Assembly: GCA_003141415.1 (NCBI GenBank)
Contig: PLLX01000181.1
Location: 3,034 to 44,885, forward strand
Direction: 5' to 3'
DNA: 41,852 bases
Origin: Bacteroidales bacterium
Lineage (GTDB): Bacteria; Bacteroidota; Bacteroidia; Bacteroidales; VadinHA17
Below, piece by piece: positions 9,159 to 21,666 of the stretch. Numbering within the stretch: position 1 is the stretch's first letter; each line of letters starts with the position of its first letter. A program made the translations under genes and the position numbers. A model generated the notes under the pieces. The model had not been told where the DNA came from and ran no database searches. It worked only from the letters and a program-made list of their open reading frames with translations.

Positions 9159-10631
9159 TCATTCCCGTTCCCACTCTGCCCCCTCTTTCAGATCCTTTAA
9201 TACTACCCCTGCACTTTTCAATTCAGTTCGTATTTTATCTGAGGTGGGCCAGTCTTTATTATTTTTTGCTGCCTGTCTTAAATCAATAATAATCTTCATC
9301 AGGTCACCTGTCAGCTTTTCATTACCTATCGAGGCAGATTCATCTTTTAATCCAAGAATCTCAAACACAAATGTGCTGAAAAGCGCTTTTAATGATTCAT
9401 GACCTGGAACATCAATTTTTTCTGTTCCGTCAATAACTGAATTGACAATTCTCACTCCTTCAAAAAGATGAGACAATAACATAGGGCTATTAAGATCATC
9501 ATCGAGTGCCTCATAGCATTTTTCTTTCAGTTTGATGACATCAATTGTTGAATTATCTGATGGCTTTAGTTTGTCAAGAGACTCTACAGCTTTCATCAGT
9601 TTCTGGAAACCTTTTTCAGCTGCCTGAAGAGCCTCATTGGAGAAATCAATGGTGCTGCGATAATGAGCCTGCAGGATGAAAAACCTGATGGTCATTGGCG
9701 AATAGGCCTGAACTAATAAAGGATGATCACCTGTGAAAAGCTGATCGAGCGTAATAAAATTGCCAAGTGAGCGGGCCATCTTCTGACCATTGATGGTGAT
9801 CATATTATTATGCATCCAGTAATGAACTGTTTCTTTACCGAGTGCAGCAGTTGACTGGGCTATCTCGCATTCATGATGAGGAAACATAAGATCCATTCCA
9901 CCTCCGTGAATATCAAACTCTTCACCAAGATATTTGATACTCATGGCAGAACATTCCAGGTGCCATCCGGGGAAACCATCACTCCATGGAGATGGCCATC
10001 TCATAAGGTGTTCAGGGCTGGCCTTTTTCCAGACAGCAAAATCGAATGGATTTCGTTTTTCATCACGGCCTTCGATATCACGGGTGTTACTGATGAGGTC
10101 ATCTAAAACTCTTCCTGAAAGTTTACCATATTGATATTTCTGATTATATTTTAATATATCAAAATATACGGAGCCGTTTGATTCGTAAGCATATCCGCTC
10201 TTAATCAGCACTTTAATGAGTTCAATCTGTTCGATTATATGTCCGCTTGCTCTTGGTTCAATTGAAGGGGACAGCGTATTAAGCTGATCCATGTTTTTAT
10301 GGTATGTATTCACATATTTCTGCACAACCTCCATGGGTTCTATCTGTTCCTGTCTCGCTTTCTTTTCAATACGATCTTCTCCTTCTCCAAGGGTCTCATT
10401 TTCAAGATGTCCAACATCTGTTATGTTTCTGACATATCGTACTTTATACCCAAGATGTGTCAGATAGCGGAACAGCAAATCGAATGTTATTGCAGGGCGT
10501 GCATGCCCCAGATGGGCATGACTGTAGACGGTAGGACCGCATACATAGATACCAACAAATGGCAGGTGAATCGGGATGAAAAGTTCTTTCTTCTTCGAAA
10601 GGGTGTTATAGATGAAAAGGTTGTTCTGCAT
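9159..10631 (-). CDS. cysS: Cysteinyl-tRNA synthetase
   Basis: 490 aa; [63 protein letters not shown] (KMSKS-like). Confidence 0.98.
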   Translation of the reverse strand: MQNNLFIYNTLSKKKELFIPIHLPFVGIYVCGPTVYSHAHLGHARPAITFDLLFRYLTHLGYKVRYVRNITDVGHLENETLGEGEDRIEKKARQEQIEPMEVVQKYVNTYHKNMDQLNTLSPSIEPRASGHIIEQIELIKVLIKSGYAYESNGSVYFDILKYNQKYQYGKLSGRVLDDLISNTRDIEGRDEKRNPFDFAVWKKASPEHLMRWPSPWSDGFPGWHLECSAMSIKYLGEEFDIHGGGMDLMFPHHECEIAQSTAALGKETVHYWMHNNMITINGQKMARSLGNFITLDQLFTGDHPLLVQAYSPMTIRFFILQAHYRSTIDFSNEALQAAEKGFQKLMKAVESLDKLKPSDNSTIDVIKLKEKCYEALDDDLNSPMLLSHLFEGVRIVNSVIDGTEKIDVPGHESLKALFSTFVFEILGLKDESASIGNEKLTGDLMKIIIDLRQAAKNNKDWPTSDKIRTELKSAGVVLKDLKEGAEWERE

Positions 10632-10727
10632 TATGTAACTGTTTGGTAAGACAAAAATAAGGTAAATTTTTATTTAATCGGGGCGCTGCCCCAAACTCTA
10701 TTCATTAGTGAATTTGAAATTGATCTC

Positions 10728-11134
10728 GTTCATTTCTTTTGCTCCTCCAAAAGAAATGAACCAAAGAAAAGGAGTCCGGGAATGCCAACTTCAGATAAAA
10801 CGGGCGCCTGCTACACAAGCCTTGATGGCGCAACCGTTTTATCTGAAGTTCACACCATTTCCGGTTTCCCCTCGCGCCGTAATTTAGAATACTTTGTAAC
10901 ATTATGTTTGTTGGTTGGATTTTCAAATGGCCTCAGAGAATTTTGGGATTAAGCTACTGTTTTGAGGCTTGCTGTGATGGCTTTAAGTAAGCAATACTGT
11001 TTGAGGAGGATCCGCCAGCTGGCGGAGACGACGAGTTGTATTGCTTGGGCAAGCTGAAAAACAGGAGCCCCAAAATTCTCTGCAGCCTTGATTTTTCTTT
11101 GGTTACTTTCTTTTTATCAAGAAAAAGAAAGTAA
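10728..11134. repeat. Large multi-hairpin intergenic element (dispersed repeat or structured RNA candidate)
   Basis: Exact inverted repeats: 10728-10740/10749-10761; 10759-10770/11093-11104; 10787-10803/10834-10850; 10934-10947/11069-11082; 10989-10997/11038-11046; palindrome tccgccagctggcgga 11011-11026; 11103-11115/11122-11134. Confidence 0.8.
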
Positions 11135-11144
11135 TATATTAAAT

Positions 11145-11175
11145 TTTGTATTTTAAAAAATACTTTTTACCTTTG
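11145..11175 (+). promoter_or_regulatory. Bacteroidota-type promoter (-33 TTTG / -7 TACCTTTG)
   Basis: TTTG at 11145-11148, 19-bp spacer, TACCTTTG at 11168-11175; lies just upstream of the riboswitch. Confidence 0.6.
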
Positions 11176-11218
11176 ACCCCACAAATCAAATATTCCTTCC
11201 TTTAAAGGGTGTTTGGTT

Positions 11219-11328
11219 TTTATTAAGAAGGGTGAAGAGATTAGGCTCTGCGAAACCCTGGCAACCAATCCTGAAGTTTAGGAGAACGGTGCCAAAACCT
11301 AATCCCGGAAAGACGGGAGATGATAAAA
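11219..11328 (+). ncRNA. SAM riboswitch (SAM-I type)
   Basis: Core pattern aagaAGGGTGAAGAGAttaggctctgcGAAACCCTGGCAACC...ACGGTGCCAAAACC..CCCGgaaagaCGGG..GATGATAA, upstream of a Met biosynthesis operon. Confidence 0.93.
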
Positions 11329-11344
11329 ATTTAACACGGAAACC

Positions 11345-11413
11345 ATGAATTCAATTCATTTAACACACAACAACTTTATCATGCCGCTCATGCCTATGTG
11401 CATGTGCCGGTAA
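11345..11413 (+). CDS. Putative Met/Cys-rich leader peptide (uORF)
   Basis: ATG..TAA encodes MNSIHLTHNNFIMPLMPMCMCR (22 aa, 5 Met and 2 Cys, 4 of the Met in the last 10 residues) between riboswitch and metY. Confidence 0.5.
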   Translation: MNSIHLTHNNFIMPLMPMCMCR

Positions 11414-11512
11414 TAGCTTTGATTTGCAATCAGTCATTTTCTCAGTTAACAACCGGAAATCCTTGAGAGATACCTGTATCTGTCTGTCCGGTATTGATAA
11501 AATTTAAAATAA

Positions 11513-12823
<1,311 letters not shown>

Positions 12824-12825
12824 AA

Positions 12826-14079
12826 ATGACACAGGAAAAATTAAGAATTGGTTTATTCGGCTACGGCTGCGTTGGTCAGGGACTACACGATGTGCTGAAC
12901 AGCAGTAAAGGGTTCAAAGCCGATATTGTGAAGATTTGTGTTAAAGATCGCACAAAAATGAGAAGGATCCCAATGACAAACTTTACATTCGATAAAAATG
13001 ATATCCTGAATGATTCTTCAATCAATCTTGTTGTTGAGTTAATTGATGACGCAGATGAAGCATTCAATATAGTTACAACTGCGATGAGAAGCGGGAAAAA
13101 TGTTGTGACTGCCAATAAGATGATGGTGGCCAAACATTTTAAGGAGCTGGTTGAGATGCAGTCAAAGTATAAAGTATCCCTACTCTATGAGGCCTCGGCA
13201 GGAGCAAGTATTCCAATTATACGGAATCTCGAGGAATATTACGATAATGAACTTCTGTACTCTTTGCGTGGAATTCTTAACGGAACCACAAATTATATCC
13301 TCACAAAAATGCATAATGAGGGATTACCCTATGCGGAAGCATTGAAAGAAGCACAGGAAAAAGGTTTTGCAGAATCCGATCCGACTCTTGATGTTGAAGG
13401 CTGGGATGCAAAATACAAACTTTGTATAATTACCGGTCATGCATACGGGCTGTTTCTTGAACCGGAACAAGTCTTTCATTATGGGATCAATACAATTTCA
13501 AAATTTGATATCCAGTATGCAAAAGAAAAAGGCTTTAAGATTAAGCTGGTACCATTTGTCGGCAAGACAAATGAGAACACAATAACCAGTTTCGTTCTTC
13601 CGCGGTTTATTTCTTCCGATAAATATCTCTATAATGTAGATAATGAATATAATGGAGTAATTACAGAGGCAGCGTTTGCTGATAAACAATTTTTCAGTGG
13701 AAAAGGAGCGGGTGGTCATGCAACGGGTAGCGCAGTATTGTCGGACATATCCGCGAACTCATATGGTTACAGGTATGAATATAAAAAGTTTCAGCAGGGA
13801 ACAGTATCTAAATACACCCGCGACTTTAAACTGGAGGTATACTTAAGGTATAATGATGAAAAGGATAAGGAATTATTTGGATTTGAAGAAGTGTCGGAAT
13901 ACTTTAGCGGGAGATTTTATAAGTATGTCATCGGAGTGGTGAATCTTGAAAGACTTTACAGTTTAAGGGAACAACTTCGAAATCTGGATGTTTTTATAGT
14001 GAATACCGGAAGAAAAATCAACCCCCCAACTCTCCAAATGGGGGTAGAACATAAGGAAAGAGATCAAAATTTAGGATAA
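12826..14079 (+). CDS. hom: Homoserine dehydrogenase
   Basis: 417 aa; GLFGYGCVGQGL, VVTANKMMVAKH, YEASAGASIPIIR, GILNGTTNYILTKM, EAQEKGFAESDPTLDVEGWDAKYKL. Confidence 0.95.
   Translation: MTQEKLRIGLFGYGCVGQGLHDVLNSSKGFKADIVKICVKDRTKMRRIPMTNFTFDKNDILNDSSINLVVELIDDADEAFNIVTTAMRSGKNVVTANKMMVAKHFKELVEMQSKYKVSLLYEASAGASIPIIRNLEEYYDNELLYSLRGILNGTTNYILTKMHNEGLPYAEALKEAQEKGFAESDPTLDVEGWDAKYKLCIITGHAYGLFLEPEQVFHYGINTISKFDIQYAKEKGFKIKLVPFVGKTNENTITSFVLPRFISSDKYLYNVDNEYNGVITEAAFADKQFFSGKGAGGHATGSAVLSDISANSYGYRYEYKKFQQGTVSKYTRDFKLEVYLRYNDEKDKELFGFEEVSEYFSGRFYKYVIGVVNLERLYSLREQLRNLDVFIVNTGRKINPPTLQMGVEHKERDQNLG
14020..14047. repeat. GC-rich palindromic repeat overlapping the hom 3' end
   Basis: aaccccccaactctccaaatgggggtagaa resembles the intergenic repeats at 20621-20650 (aaccccccaacctctcatatggggggtag). 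Confidence 0.65.
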
Positions 14080-14084
14080 AAAGA

Positions 14085-14092
14085 TAACTTTG
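14085..14092 (+). promoter_or_regulatory. Possible internal promoter -7 element (TAACTTTG) before metH
   Basis: TAACTTTG just after the hom stop and ~38 bp before the TTG start of metH; no convincing -33 partner seen. Confidence 0.35.
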
Positions 14093-14129
14093 TGCCATAA
14101 AATGCCTTGTACACTAATATCATAGCAAA

Positions 14130-17100
14130 TTGAAACAAAAACTTGAAGATATAATTCAGCAAAAGATCCTCATCCTCGATGGAGCGATGGGTACCATGAT
14201 CCAGAAGCACAGACTTCTGGAAAATGATTACCGTGGTAATGAGTTCAGAGATCATCCAAAGCTCCAGAAAGGGAATAACGATCTTCTGTCTATCACGAAA
14301 CCAGAAATAATTAAAGGAATACACCGGCAATATCTTGAAGCAGGTGCAGATATAATTACAACAAACACATTCAATTCAAACAGGATCTCCATGTCGGATT
14401 ATGGAATGGAGGACCAGGTTTATAATTTTAACCTTCAGTCGGCTCATCTGGCTGCTGAAGCAATTACTGAATTTGAAAATTCCAATGAACCGGAAGAGCA
14501 TTTTATAGCAGGAACCCTGGGCCCAACAAACCGCACTGCTTCAATGTCTTCAGATGTCAATGATCCGGGTGCCAGAGCTATATCTTTTGATGAACTGGTT
14601 TATGCTTATTCTGAGCAAGCCCGCGGGCTCATTGATGGCGGTGTAAATATCCTTCTTGTTGAGACAATATTTGATGTTCTGAACTGCAAGGCTGCTTTAT
14701 TCGCAATTGATTCGGTGTTTGAGGAAAAAGGGATAACCCTTCCTGTTATGGTATCAGGTACAATTACTGATGCAAGCGGGAGGACATTAACGGGTCAGAC
14801 TCTCGAAGCATTCATGGTATCTGTTTCACATTTTCCTCTCTTCAGCATAGGACTGAACTGCGCCCTTGGCGCTGAACAGCTGCGCCCATTTGTTGAAGAA
14901 TTATCACTGAAGTCGGAGTTTTATGTTTCGGTCCATCCAAATGCCGGCCTTCCAAACCAGTTTGGCGAATATGATCAGACAGCATCATTTATGTCCTTAA
15001 TTGCAGAGGATTTTATGAAAGAGGGATGGGTTAACATTATCGGAGGCTGTTGCGGTACAACTCCTCAGCATATCCGGAAAATTGCGGAGGCATCAGTACA
15101 CTATAAACCAAGAGTAAAGCCTGAAATTAAGAAATATACCAGGCTCAGTGGTCTTGAGGTTCTGACAATTACACCTGAGACCAACTTTGTGAATATAGGT
15201 GAACGGACCAATGTATCAGGATCAATAAAATTTGCAAGACTTATAAGGGAAGAAAAATATGATGAGGCACTCGCAATTGCACGGAACCAGGTTGAAGGAG
15301 GAGCGCAGATAATTGATATTTGCATGGATGAAGCTATGCTTGATTCGGAAAAAGCAATGGTGAGGTTTGTTAATCTTATCATGGCAGAGCCTGATATCTC
15401 AAAGCTTCCGCTGATGATTGATTCTTCGCGCTGGAATACGATCGAATCAGCACTTAAATGTATACAGGGGAAATCAATTGTAAATTCTATCAGCCTGAAG
15501 GAAGGTGAAAAGGTCTTTCTTGAACATGCCCGCACACTAAGGAAATATGGGGCTGCTGCCGTAGTCATGTTATTTGACGAATCCGGTCAGGCTGACACAT
15601 TGGCAAAAAGAATCAGTGTTGCTGAAAGATGTTATCGCCTTCTTGTTGACAAACTGGCATTCCCGCCTGAAGATATAATATTCGATCCTAATGTACTGGC
15701 TATAGCAACCGGGATTGAAGAACATAATAACTATGCAATAGATTTCATTAAAACGACAGAATGGATTAAGCAGAACCTTCCTTATGCCAGAGTGAGCGGT
15801 GGAATAAGCAATCTCTCATTTTCATTCCGTGGTACTGACAAAGTTCGCGAAGCAATACATTCAGTCTTTCTGTTTTATGCCATTAAAGCCGGACTGGATA
15901 TGGGTATTGTTAATCCTGGTATGTTGCAGGTTTACACTGAAATACAGCCTGACCTTCTTCACCTTATTGAAGATGTTGTGCTTAACAGGAGAAAAGATTC
16001 CACTGAAAGACTTGTGAAGTTTGCTGAAGGTATAAAGAACGAAGGAAAGAAAGAGGAGAAGGAGGATGCCTGGCGTCAGCTCGGGGTTATTGATCGTATT
16101 AAGCATTCTCTGATCAGGGGTCTCGATGAATTTATTGAAAAAGATGTTGAGGAGGCCAGGCCTCTTTTCAGCCGGTCAATTGAGCTGATTGAAGGGCCCT
16201 TAATGGGAGGGATGAATGAAGTAGGAGATCTTTTCGGATCAGGTAAGATGTTCCTTCCGCAGGTTGTAAAGAGCGCCAGGGTGATGAAAAAGGCAGTTTC
16301 AAAGCTTGCTCCATATATTGAAAAAGAGAGTGAAGGACAGGCGAAAAAAATTGCAGGGAAAGTTCTTCTTGCGACTGTCAAAGGAGATGTTCATGATATC
16401 GGAAAGAATATCGTTGGTGTTGTATTGTCATGTAACAACTATGAGATAATTGATCTTGGAGTTATGGTACCGGCTGAAAAGATCATTGATATCGCTATTA
16501 ACGAAAAAGTTGATATTATAGGTCTAAGCGGATTGATAACCCCGTCTCTCGAGGAGATGGTTCATGTTGCTTCAGAAATGGAACGGAGAAAAATCACACT
16601 CCCCCTGCTTATTGGAGGGGCTACAACTTCCGAGATCCATGCCGCTGTAAAAGTCGCACCGGCATATTCAAATAGCGTTATTCATGTTAAAGATGCTTCA
16701 AAGGCAGCAGGAGTTCTCTCATCACTGCTTCAGAAAGACAACAGTACTTATGTTGCGTCAGTAAAAGCAAAGTATAAAAAGATGCGGGAGGATCATAGTT
16801 CGCGTCAGACAATAAGGAATCTTCTTTCATTAAAAGAAGCCAGGGGGAACAAATACTTTACTGACTGGCAAACTATTAAGCTTTTTGAACCGGAAAAACC
16901 AGGGCTTCATATTTTCCACGATATTGATCTTAATGTACTTAAGAGTTATATCGATTGGACATACTTTTTCTTTGCGTGGAAGTTATCGGGTAAATACCCT
17001 GGAATTTTCAGTGATCCGGTAAAAGGTGCTGAGGCAAAGAAGTTGTTTGATGATGCACAAATGTATCTGAAGAAAGTTATTGATCAAAAGCTTCTTACAG

Positions 17101-17780
17101 CTAAAGCTGTTTTTGGATTATTCCCCGCGGTTTCTGATGGTGATGATGTTAAGGTCTTTTCGGATAAAAGTAAAAAGAAGTTAAAATTTGTTTTCAGGTT
17201 TTTAAGGAACCAGGAGCCAAAAGAAAAAGGTGTTCCCAATCTCTCTCTGTCCGATTATGTTGCTCCGGAAGGAGCCGGACCGGATGATTGGATAGGGGCT
17301 TTTGTAGTCACAGCAGATATTGATAATGATGCGTTTAGAAAGTATAAAGAAGATGATTATGCTACAATTATGATCAGGATACTCAGTGATCGTCTTGCTG
17401 AGGCTGCAGCTGAATGGCTTCATGAAAAGATACGGAGAGAATACTGGGGTTATGCAAAACATGAGAATCTTACTATTGATGAGATGCTTAAACTGAAGTA
17501 CAAGGGTATAAGACCGGCTCCGGGTTACCCTGCCTGTCCCGATCATACGGAAAAACAGGTTATTTTTGATCTTCTGGGAGCAGAAAAAGCGATAGGTGCC
17601 GCACTCACCGAAAACTTTGCTATGATGCCACCGGCATCAGTAAGCGGGTATATTTTTTCACATCCCGGATCGACATATTTTAATTTAGGAAAGATAAACT
17701 CTGATCAGTTGAAAGATTATGCAAAAAGGAAGAATTTTACAAACGATGAAGCTGCAAAATGGCTCTCTCCAAATTTATGA
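14130..17780 (+). CDS. metH: Cobalamin-dependent methionine synthase
   Basis: 1216 aa; [32 protein letters not shown], cobalamin motif [18 protein letters not shown]-terminal AdoMet-binding activation domain. TTG start. Confidence 0.98.
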   Translation: MKQKLEDIIQQKILILDGAMGTMIQKHRLLENDYRGNEFRDHPKLQKGNNDLLSITKPEIIKGIHRQYLEAGADIITTNTFNSNRISMSDYGMEDQVYNFNLQSAHLAAEAITEFENSNEPEEHFIAGTLGPTNRTASMSSDVNDPGARAISFDELVYAYSEQARGLIDGGVNILLVETIFDVLNCKAALFAIDSVFEEKGITLPVMVSGTITDASGRTLTGQTLEAFMVSVSHFPLFSIGLNCALGAEQLRPFVEELSLKSEFYVSVHPNAGLPNQFGEYDQTASFMSLIAEDFMKEGWVNIIGGCCGTTPQHIRKIAEASVHYKPRVKPEIKKYTRLSGLEVLTITPETNFVNIGERTNVSGSIKFARLIREEKYDEALAIARNQVEGGAQIIDICMDEAMLDSEKAMVRFVNLIMAEPDISKLPLMIDSSRWNTIESALKCIQGKSIVNSISLKEGEKVFLEHARTLRKYGAAAVVMLFDESGQADTLAKRISVAERCYRLLVDKLAFPPEDIIFDPNVLAIATGIEEHNNYAIDFIKTTEWIKQNLPYARVSGGISNLSFSFRGTDKVREAIHSVFLFYAIKAGLDMGIVNPGMLQVYTEIQPDLLHLIEDVVLNRRKDSTERLVKFAEGIKNEGKKEEKEDAWRQLGVIDRIKHSLIRGLDEFIEKDVEEARPLFSRSIELIEGPLMGGMNEVGDLFGSGKMFLPQVVKSARVMKKAVSKLAPYIEKESEGQAKKIAGKVLLATVKGDVHDIGKNIVGVVLSCNNYEIIDLGVMVPAEKIIDIAINEKVDIIGLSGLITPSLEEMVHVASEMERRKITLPLLIGGATTSEIHAAVKVAPAYSNSVIHVKDASKAAGVLSSLLQKDNSTYVASVKAKYKKMREDHSSRQTIRNLLSLKEARGNKYFTDWQTIKLFEPEKPGLHIFHDIDLNVLKSYIDWTYFFFAWKLSGKYPGIFSDPVKGAEAKKLFDDAQMYLKKVIDQKLLTAKAVFGLFPAVSDGDDVKVFSDKSKKKLKFVFRFLRNQEPKEKGVPNLSLSDYVAPEGAGPDDWIGAFVVTADIDNDAFRKYKEDDYATIMIRILSDRLAEAAAEWLHEKIRREYWGYAKHENLTIDEMLKLKYKGIRPAPGYPACPDHTEKQVIFDLLGAEKAIGAALTENFAMMPPASVSGYIFSHPGSTYFNLGKINSDQLKDYAKRKNFTNDEAAKWLSPNL

Positions 17781-17792
17781 TATCACTCTGAA

Positions 17793-18746
17793 ATGACTGT
17801 AATAGAAAAGATTAACAACGCAAAAGGACCATTATTCACATTTGAACTCCTTCCTCCCCTGAAAGGCCATAGCATCGAGAGAACTTATGCAGCCATTGAC
17901 AGGTTAATTGAGTATCAACCAGCTTATATTAACTTCACGTCTCACCGGAATGAAACCATTTTGAGGGAAAGGCCCGATGGCCTTCTTGAGAAGAGAGTGG
18001 TTCGTCTGCGTCCCGGAACATTTGCCCTTGCAGCCGCTGTCAAATATAAGTACAACATACTTGTGGTCCCTCATGTTCTATGTGGGGGCTTTACTAAGGA
18101 GGAGACAGAGAACGTACTTATTGAGATGAGATTCCTGGGCATAGATGATGTTCTCGCATTAAGGGGTGATCCACAGAAAGGAAGCCGGGCATTTATTCCT
18201 GAGAAGAATGGTCATACTCATACATATGAACTTGTTCAGCAGATTGTTGACATGAACAAAGGTAAGTATCTTGAGGATAATCTTGAAAATGCTGATCCTA
18301 CAAATTTTTGCATTGGAGTGGCAGGTTATCCCGAGAAACATTTTGAAGCTGCTAACAGGCTGGTAGATATGGAGAACCTGAAACGGAAGGTTGATGAAGG
18401 GGCGAGTTATATTGTAACCCAAATGTTTTTTGATAATAACAGATTTTGCAGATTCAGGGACGAGTGCAGAAAGATAGGTATTGCAGTTCCGATAATACCG
18501 GGTATTAAACCCATCTCAGCGTTGAATGATATTAAGCTGCTTCCTCAGACATTTCATATAGATCTGCCAAATGATCTCTTTACTGCTGTAAAAAAATGTA
18601 AAAATGACTGTGAGGCAAGAGAGGCTGGAATAGAATGGGCCGTGGCGCAATCCAGGGAATTAATTAAGATGGGGGTTCCGGGTATCCATTATTACACCTT
18701 AGGGAGGTCTGATAATATCGCAAGGATAGTGAAATCGTCTTTCTAG
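17793..18746 (+). CDS. metF: Methylenetetrahydrofolate reductase
   Basis: 317 aa; FELLPPLKG, VLALRGDPQKG, IGVAGYPEKH, GASYIVTQMFFDNNRF, PIIPGIKPI. Confidence 0.96.
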   Translation: MTVIEKINNAKGPLFTFELLPPLKGHSIERTYAAIDRLIEYQPAYINFTSHRNETILRERPDGLLEKRVVRLRPGTFALAAAVKYKYNILVVPHVLCGGFTKEETENVLIEMRFLGIDDVLALRGDPQKGSRAFIPEKNGHTHTYELVQQIVDMNKGKYLEDNLENADPTNFCIGVAGYPEKHFEAANRLVDMENLKRKVDEGASYIVTQMFFDNNRFCRFRDECRKIGIAVPIIPGIKPISALNDIKLLPQTFHIDLPNDLFTAVKKCKNDCEAREAGIEWAVAQSRELIKMGVPGIHYYTLGRSDNIARIVKSSF

Positions 18747-18759
18747 AACAAGCTGATGA

Positions 18760-18866
18760 ACTCACCCCCGTCCCGCTCTCTAATCCTTGGAGAGTGGCGT
18801 AATATATTGAATATTAGTAATTTCCCTCTCTTTACGAAGTAGAGAGTTGGATCAAGGGGGGTGAGT
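18760..18866. repeat. Palindromic GC-rich element between convergent metF and metK
   Basis: Exact outer inverted repeat actcaccccc (18760-18769)/gggggtgagt (18857-18866) enclosing ctctc..gagag hairpins. Confidence 0.65.
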
Positions 18867-19046
18867 ACGTTTGAATATGGTGGTTACGGGCAAATTATCT
18901 CTCCAATGCTTTTGCCATCTCCCTGAGAAGAATCTTATTCTGTTTCAATTCGTCGAGAATGTTCATAGTCGAAAATGGCCTGCGGTTTGCGGTGCGCGGC
19001 TTTTAAAAAATCACCGCATACCGTACGCCACATACCGGTAACCGGT

Positions 19047-20390
19047 TTATAATTTAAATGCCTTTTTAATTTTGTCTACATAATCCAGTTTTTCCCAGGC
19101 AAAGAATTCGACTTTTTTCTGGTAGACTTTTTTCCCGTTTCCGTTAAGAGCTTTTGGCTTACTTCCGGGAACCTCATAATAAACATTAACAGTTTTGGAA
19201 TAACTATCACGGCCAAAATGGCCATATGATGCCGTAGGAAGGAATATAGGGTTTTTCAGGCCAAAACGCTGAACAATTGAGTATGGCCGCATATCGAAAA
19301 GCTTATTTATAGTCTGTGCAATCTCTCCATCGTGAAGAATCTTTCCTTTTTTGTCTTTTACCTTTGCGGTGCCATTAGTATTTACATACAGACCAACAGG
19401 TTGAGCAACTCCAATAGCATATGCTACCTGGATCAGCGCCTGGTCGCAAACTCCTGCAGCCACCAGGTTCTTTGCAATATGACGGGCCGCATAGGCAGCT
19501 GATCTGTCAACTTTAGATGAATCCTTTCCCGAAAATGCGCCTCCTCCGTGAGCACCATGACCACCATAAGTATCAACTATGATCTTACGGCCGGTAAGTC
19601 CGGTATCCCCGTGAGGACCTCCTATTACAAATTTGCCAGTGGGATTAACCAGAAGTTTAAAATCGCTGGTAAACAATTTCTGAATTCTTGCAGGCAGTGT
19701 TTTTTTAACTCTTGGTATGAGGATTTTCTCAAGATCTTCGCCTATCTTCTGTTGCATTGCTTTTTCAGCAACCTGTTCAGCTTTGTGCGATTTGTCTTTT
19801 GGCAGTACAAATTCATCATGCTGTGTGCTTATAACTATAGTATCGATACGGAGAGGTTTGTTATTATCATCATATTCAACAGTAACCTGTGATTTACTGT
19901 CGGGTCTGAGATATTTCATCTGTTTGCCTTCATGCCGTATAGCTGCCAGTTCCTGAAGAAGCCTGTGGGCCAGCTCAATTGTTAATGGCATATAATTATC
20001 CATTTCACGGCATGCATATCCAAACATCATACCCTGGTCACCTGCTCCCTGTTCCTCAGGTTTATCGCGAACAACACCCTGATTTATGTCGTTTGATTGT
20101 TCATGTATCGTTGAGATAACACCACATGAGTCGCAATCGAAACGGTATTCGGCTTTTGTGTATCCGATATTACGGATCACACCTCTTGCGCTCTCCTGGT
20201 GATCAACCCATCCTGTAGTGCGGACTTCTCCGCCACAGACAACGAGCCCGGTTGTTACAAATGTTTCGCAGGCAACTTTTGATTCCGGATCCCATCGCAG
20301 GAATTCGTCAAGTAAAGAATCTGAGATCTGATCGGCTACCTTATCGGGGTGACCTTCTGAAACTGATTCGGAAGTAAATAAATATCCCAT
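19047..20390 (-). CDS. metK: S-adenosylmethionine synthetase
   Basis: 447 aa; [61 protein letters not shown]. Confidence 0.98.
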   Translation of the reverse strand: MGYLFTSESVSEGHPDKVADQISDSLLDEFLRWDPESKVACETFVTTGLVVCGGEVRTTGWVDHQESARGVIRNIGYTKAEYRFDCDSCGVISTIHEQSNDINQGVVRDKPEEQGAGDQGMMFGYACREMDNYMPLTIELAHRLLQELAAIRHEGKQMKYLRPDSKSQVTVEYDDNNKPLRIDTIVISTQHDEFVLPKDKSHKAEQVAEKAMQQKIGEDLEKILIPRVKKTLPARIQKLFTSDFKLLVNPTGKFVIGGPHGDTGLTGRKIIVDTYGGHGAHGGGAFSGKDSSKVDRSAAYAARHIAKNLVAAGVCDQALIQVAYAIGVAQPVGLYVNTNGTAKVKDKKGKILHDGEIAQTINKLFDMRPYSIVQRFGLKNPIFLPTASYGHFGRDSYSKTVNVYYEVPGSKPKALNGNGKKVYQKKVEFFAWEKLDYVDKIKKAFKL

Positions 20391-20620
20391 ATTAATATTA
20401 TTAATTCATTATTAAAAAAAAGATTAAGATTGGTTGATTGTAAATAAGGAATTATCCGCGGTTTAGCATTTTTTTTCCTGTGGTTGCAATCAGCACAAAT
20501 CTTTCCACTAATTTATTACGGTACAAAGCTACAAAAAAAAAGAGTATAAGGAAATTTATATACAAAAATGTTGATTTTCTTCGTTCCGCCTTTGTTTAAT
20601 CCCTCTGACTCTCCCTCTTT

Positions 20621-20650
20621 TCAACCCCCCAACCTCTCATATGGGGGGTA
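20621..20650. repeat. GC-rich palindromic intergenic repeat
   Basis: aaccccccaacctctcatatggggggta. Confidence 0.6.
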
Positions 20651-20696
20651 GATCTTGGGAGATTTAGGGGTAAAACATGGAATTGCAAACAAAATT

Positions 20697-21611
20697 CTAT
20701 CCATTAGTCAGATGTCTGAAGACCTCTTCAAGACTACTTTCCTGTTTCTGTAATGAAAGAACAGTAAGATTATTTTTTACCGCGAAGTTGAACAGGTAGG
20801 GGCGGATATCCACATCTCCTTCAGCTTCAATTACCCATACATAGTCCCGGATTTTCTTTACGCTGCTCACATTTGCAATATCTGCCAGTGATGAATCCGT
20901 GACATCTTTATCGAATTCAACCTGAATAACTTGTTTAGGTCGTTTAATTATAGAATATATATTGCTCTTTTCCTCATCAGCGACAATTATCCCTTTATCA
21001 ATAATTATTACTCGGTCGCATATCGCTTCAACCTCCTGCATTATATGTGTTGAAAGCATCACTGTCTTTTCCTTTCCGGCCTCTTTTATGAGATTTCGTA
21101 TCTCAACGATCTGATTCGGGTCAAGACCGGTGGTAGCCTCATCAAGTATCAGTACGGCAGGATTATGAATAAGGGCCTGCGCCAGTCCGACCCTTTGTCT
21201 GTATCCTTTTGAGAGTGAGCCAATTTTTTTATTCTGTTCAGGTGCGAGTCCTGTTAATTCAATTATATTATCTATCTGCTTTTTTTCTGATATGCCTGAT
21301 TTATAGATAGAAGCCACAAAACCCAGGTATTCCCTTACATACATTTCAGGGTAAAGAGGATTGTTCTCAGGAAGATATCCTATCTGCTTTTTGACTTCGG
21401 AACTATCAGCTTCAACAGCAAGACCATTAACCGTTACTTTGCCCGATGATGCAGGAATAAAACCGGTAATAATCTTCATCATTGTGGACTTACCGGCGCC
21501 ATTAGGTCCAAGAAACCCGACTATTTCGCCGGTCCCGACTTCAAACGAGATATTATCGAGTGCTTTCTGATCACCATAAAATTTTGAAACACCCGTTACT
21601 AGAATGGACAT
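20697..21611 (-). CDS. gldA: ABC transporter ATP-binding protein, GldA-like
   Basis: 304 aa; MSILVTGVSKFYGDQKALDNISFEV, GPNGAGKST, LSKGYRQRVGLAQAL, LILDEATTGLDPNQ, LQKQESSLEEVFRHLT. Confidence 0.8.
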   Translation of the reverse strand: MSILVTGVSKFYGDQKALDNISFEVGTGEIVGFLGPNGAGKSTMMKIITGFIPASSGKVTVNGLAVEADSSEVKKQIGYLPENNPLYPEMYVREYLGFVASIYKSGISEKKQIDNIIELTGLAPEQNKKIGSLSKGYRQRVGLAQALIHNPAVLILDEATTGLDPNQIVEIRNLIKEAGKEKTVMLSTHIMQEVEAICDRVIIIDKGIIVADEEKSNIYSIIKRPKQVIQVEFDKDVTDSSLADIANVSSVKKIRDYVWVIEAEGDVDIRPYLFNFAVKNNLTVLSLQKQESSLEEVFRHLTNG

Positions 21612-21666
21612 AATCTGGATATTATTTTTTCATTACCTGTTGTGAAGATAATGTATGGGGATTTTA

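Noticed and set aside
10705-10926. 73-aa minus-strand ORF in the ORF track
   Set aside because: It lies within the multi-hairpin element; its sequence (FFWRSKRNERDQ) is simply the inverted repeat read in frame.
15101-15568. 155-aa minus-strand ORF inside metH
   Set aside because: Antisense to a clear metH frame, no recognisable domain; typical shadow ORF.
20391-20530. Second SAM riboswitch upstream of metK
   Set aside because: The minus strand has a likely promoter (TAGCTTTG) and ~120-nt leader, but no GGCAACC/GGTGCCAA core.
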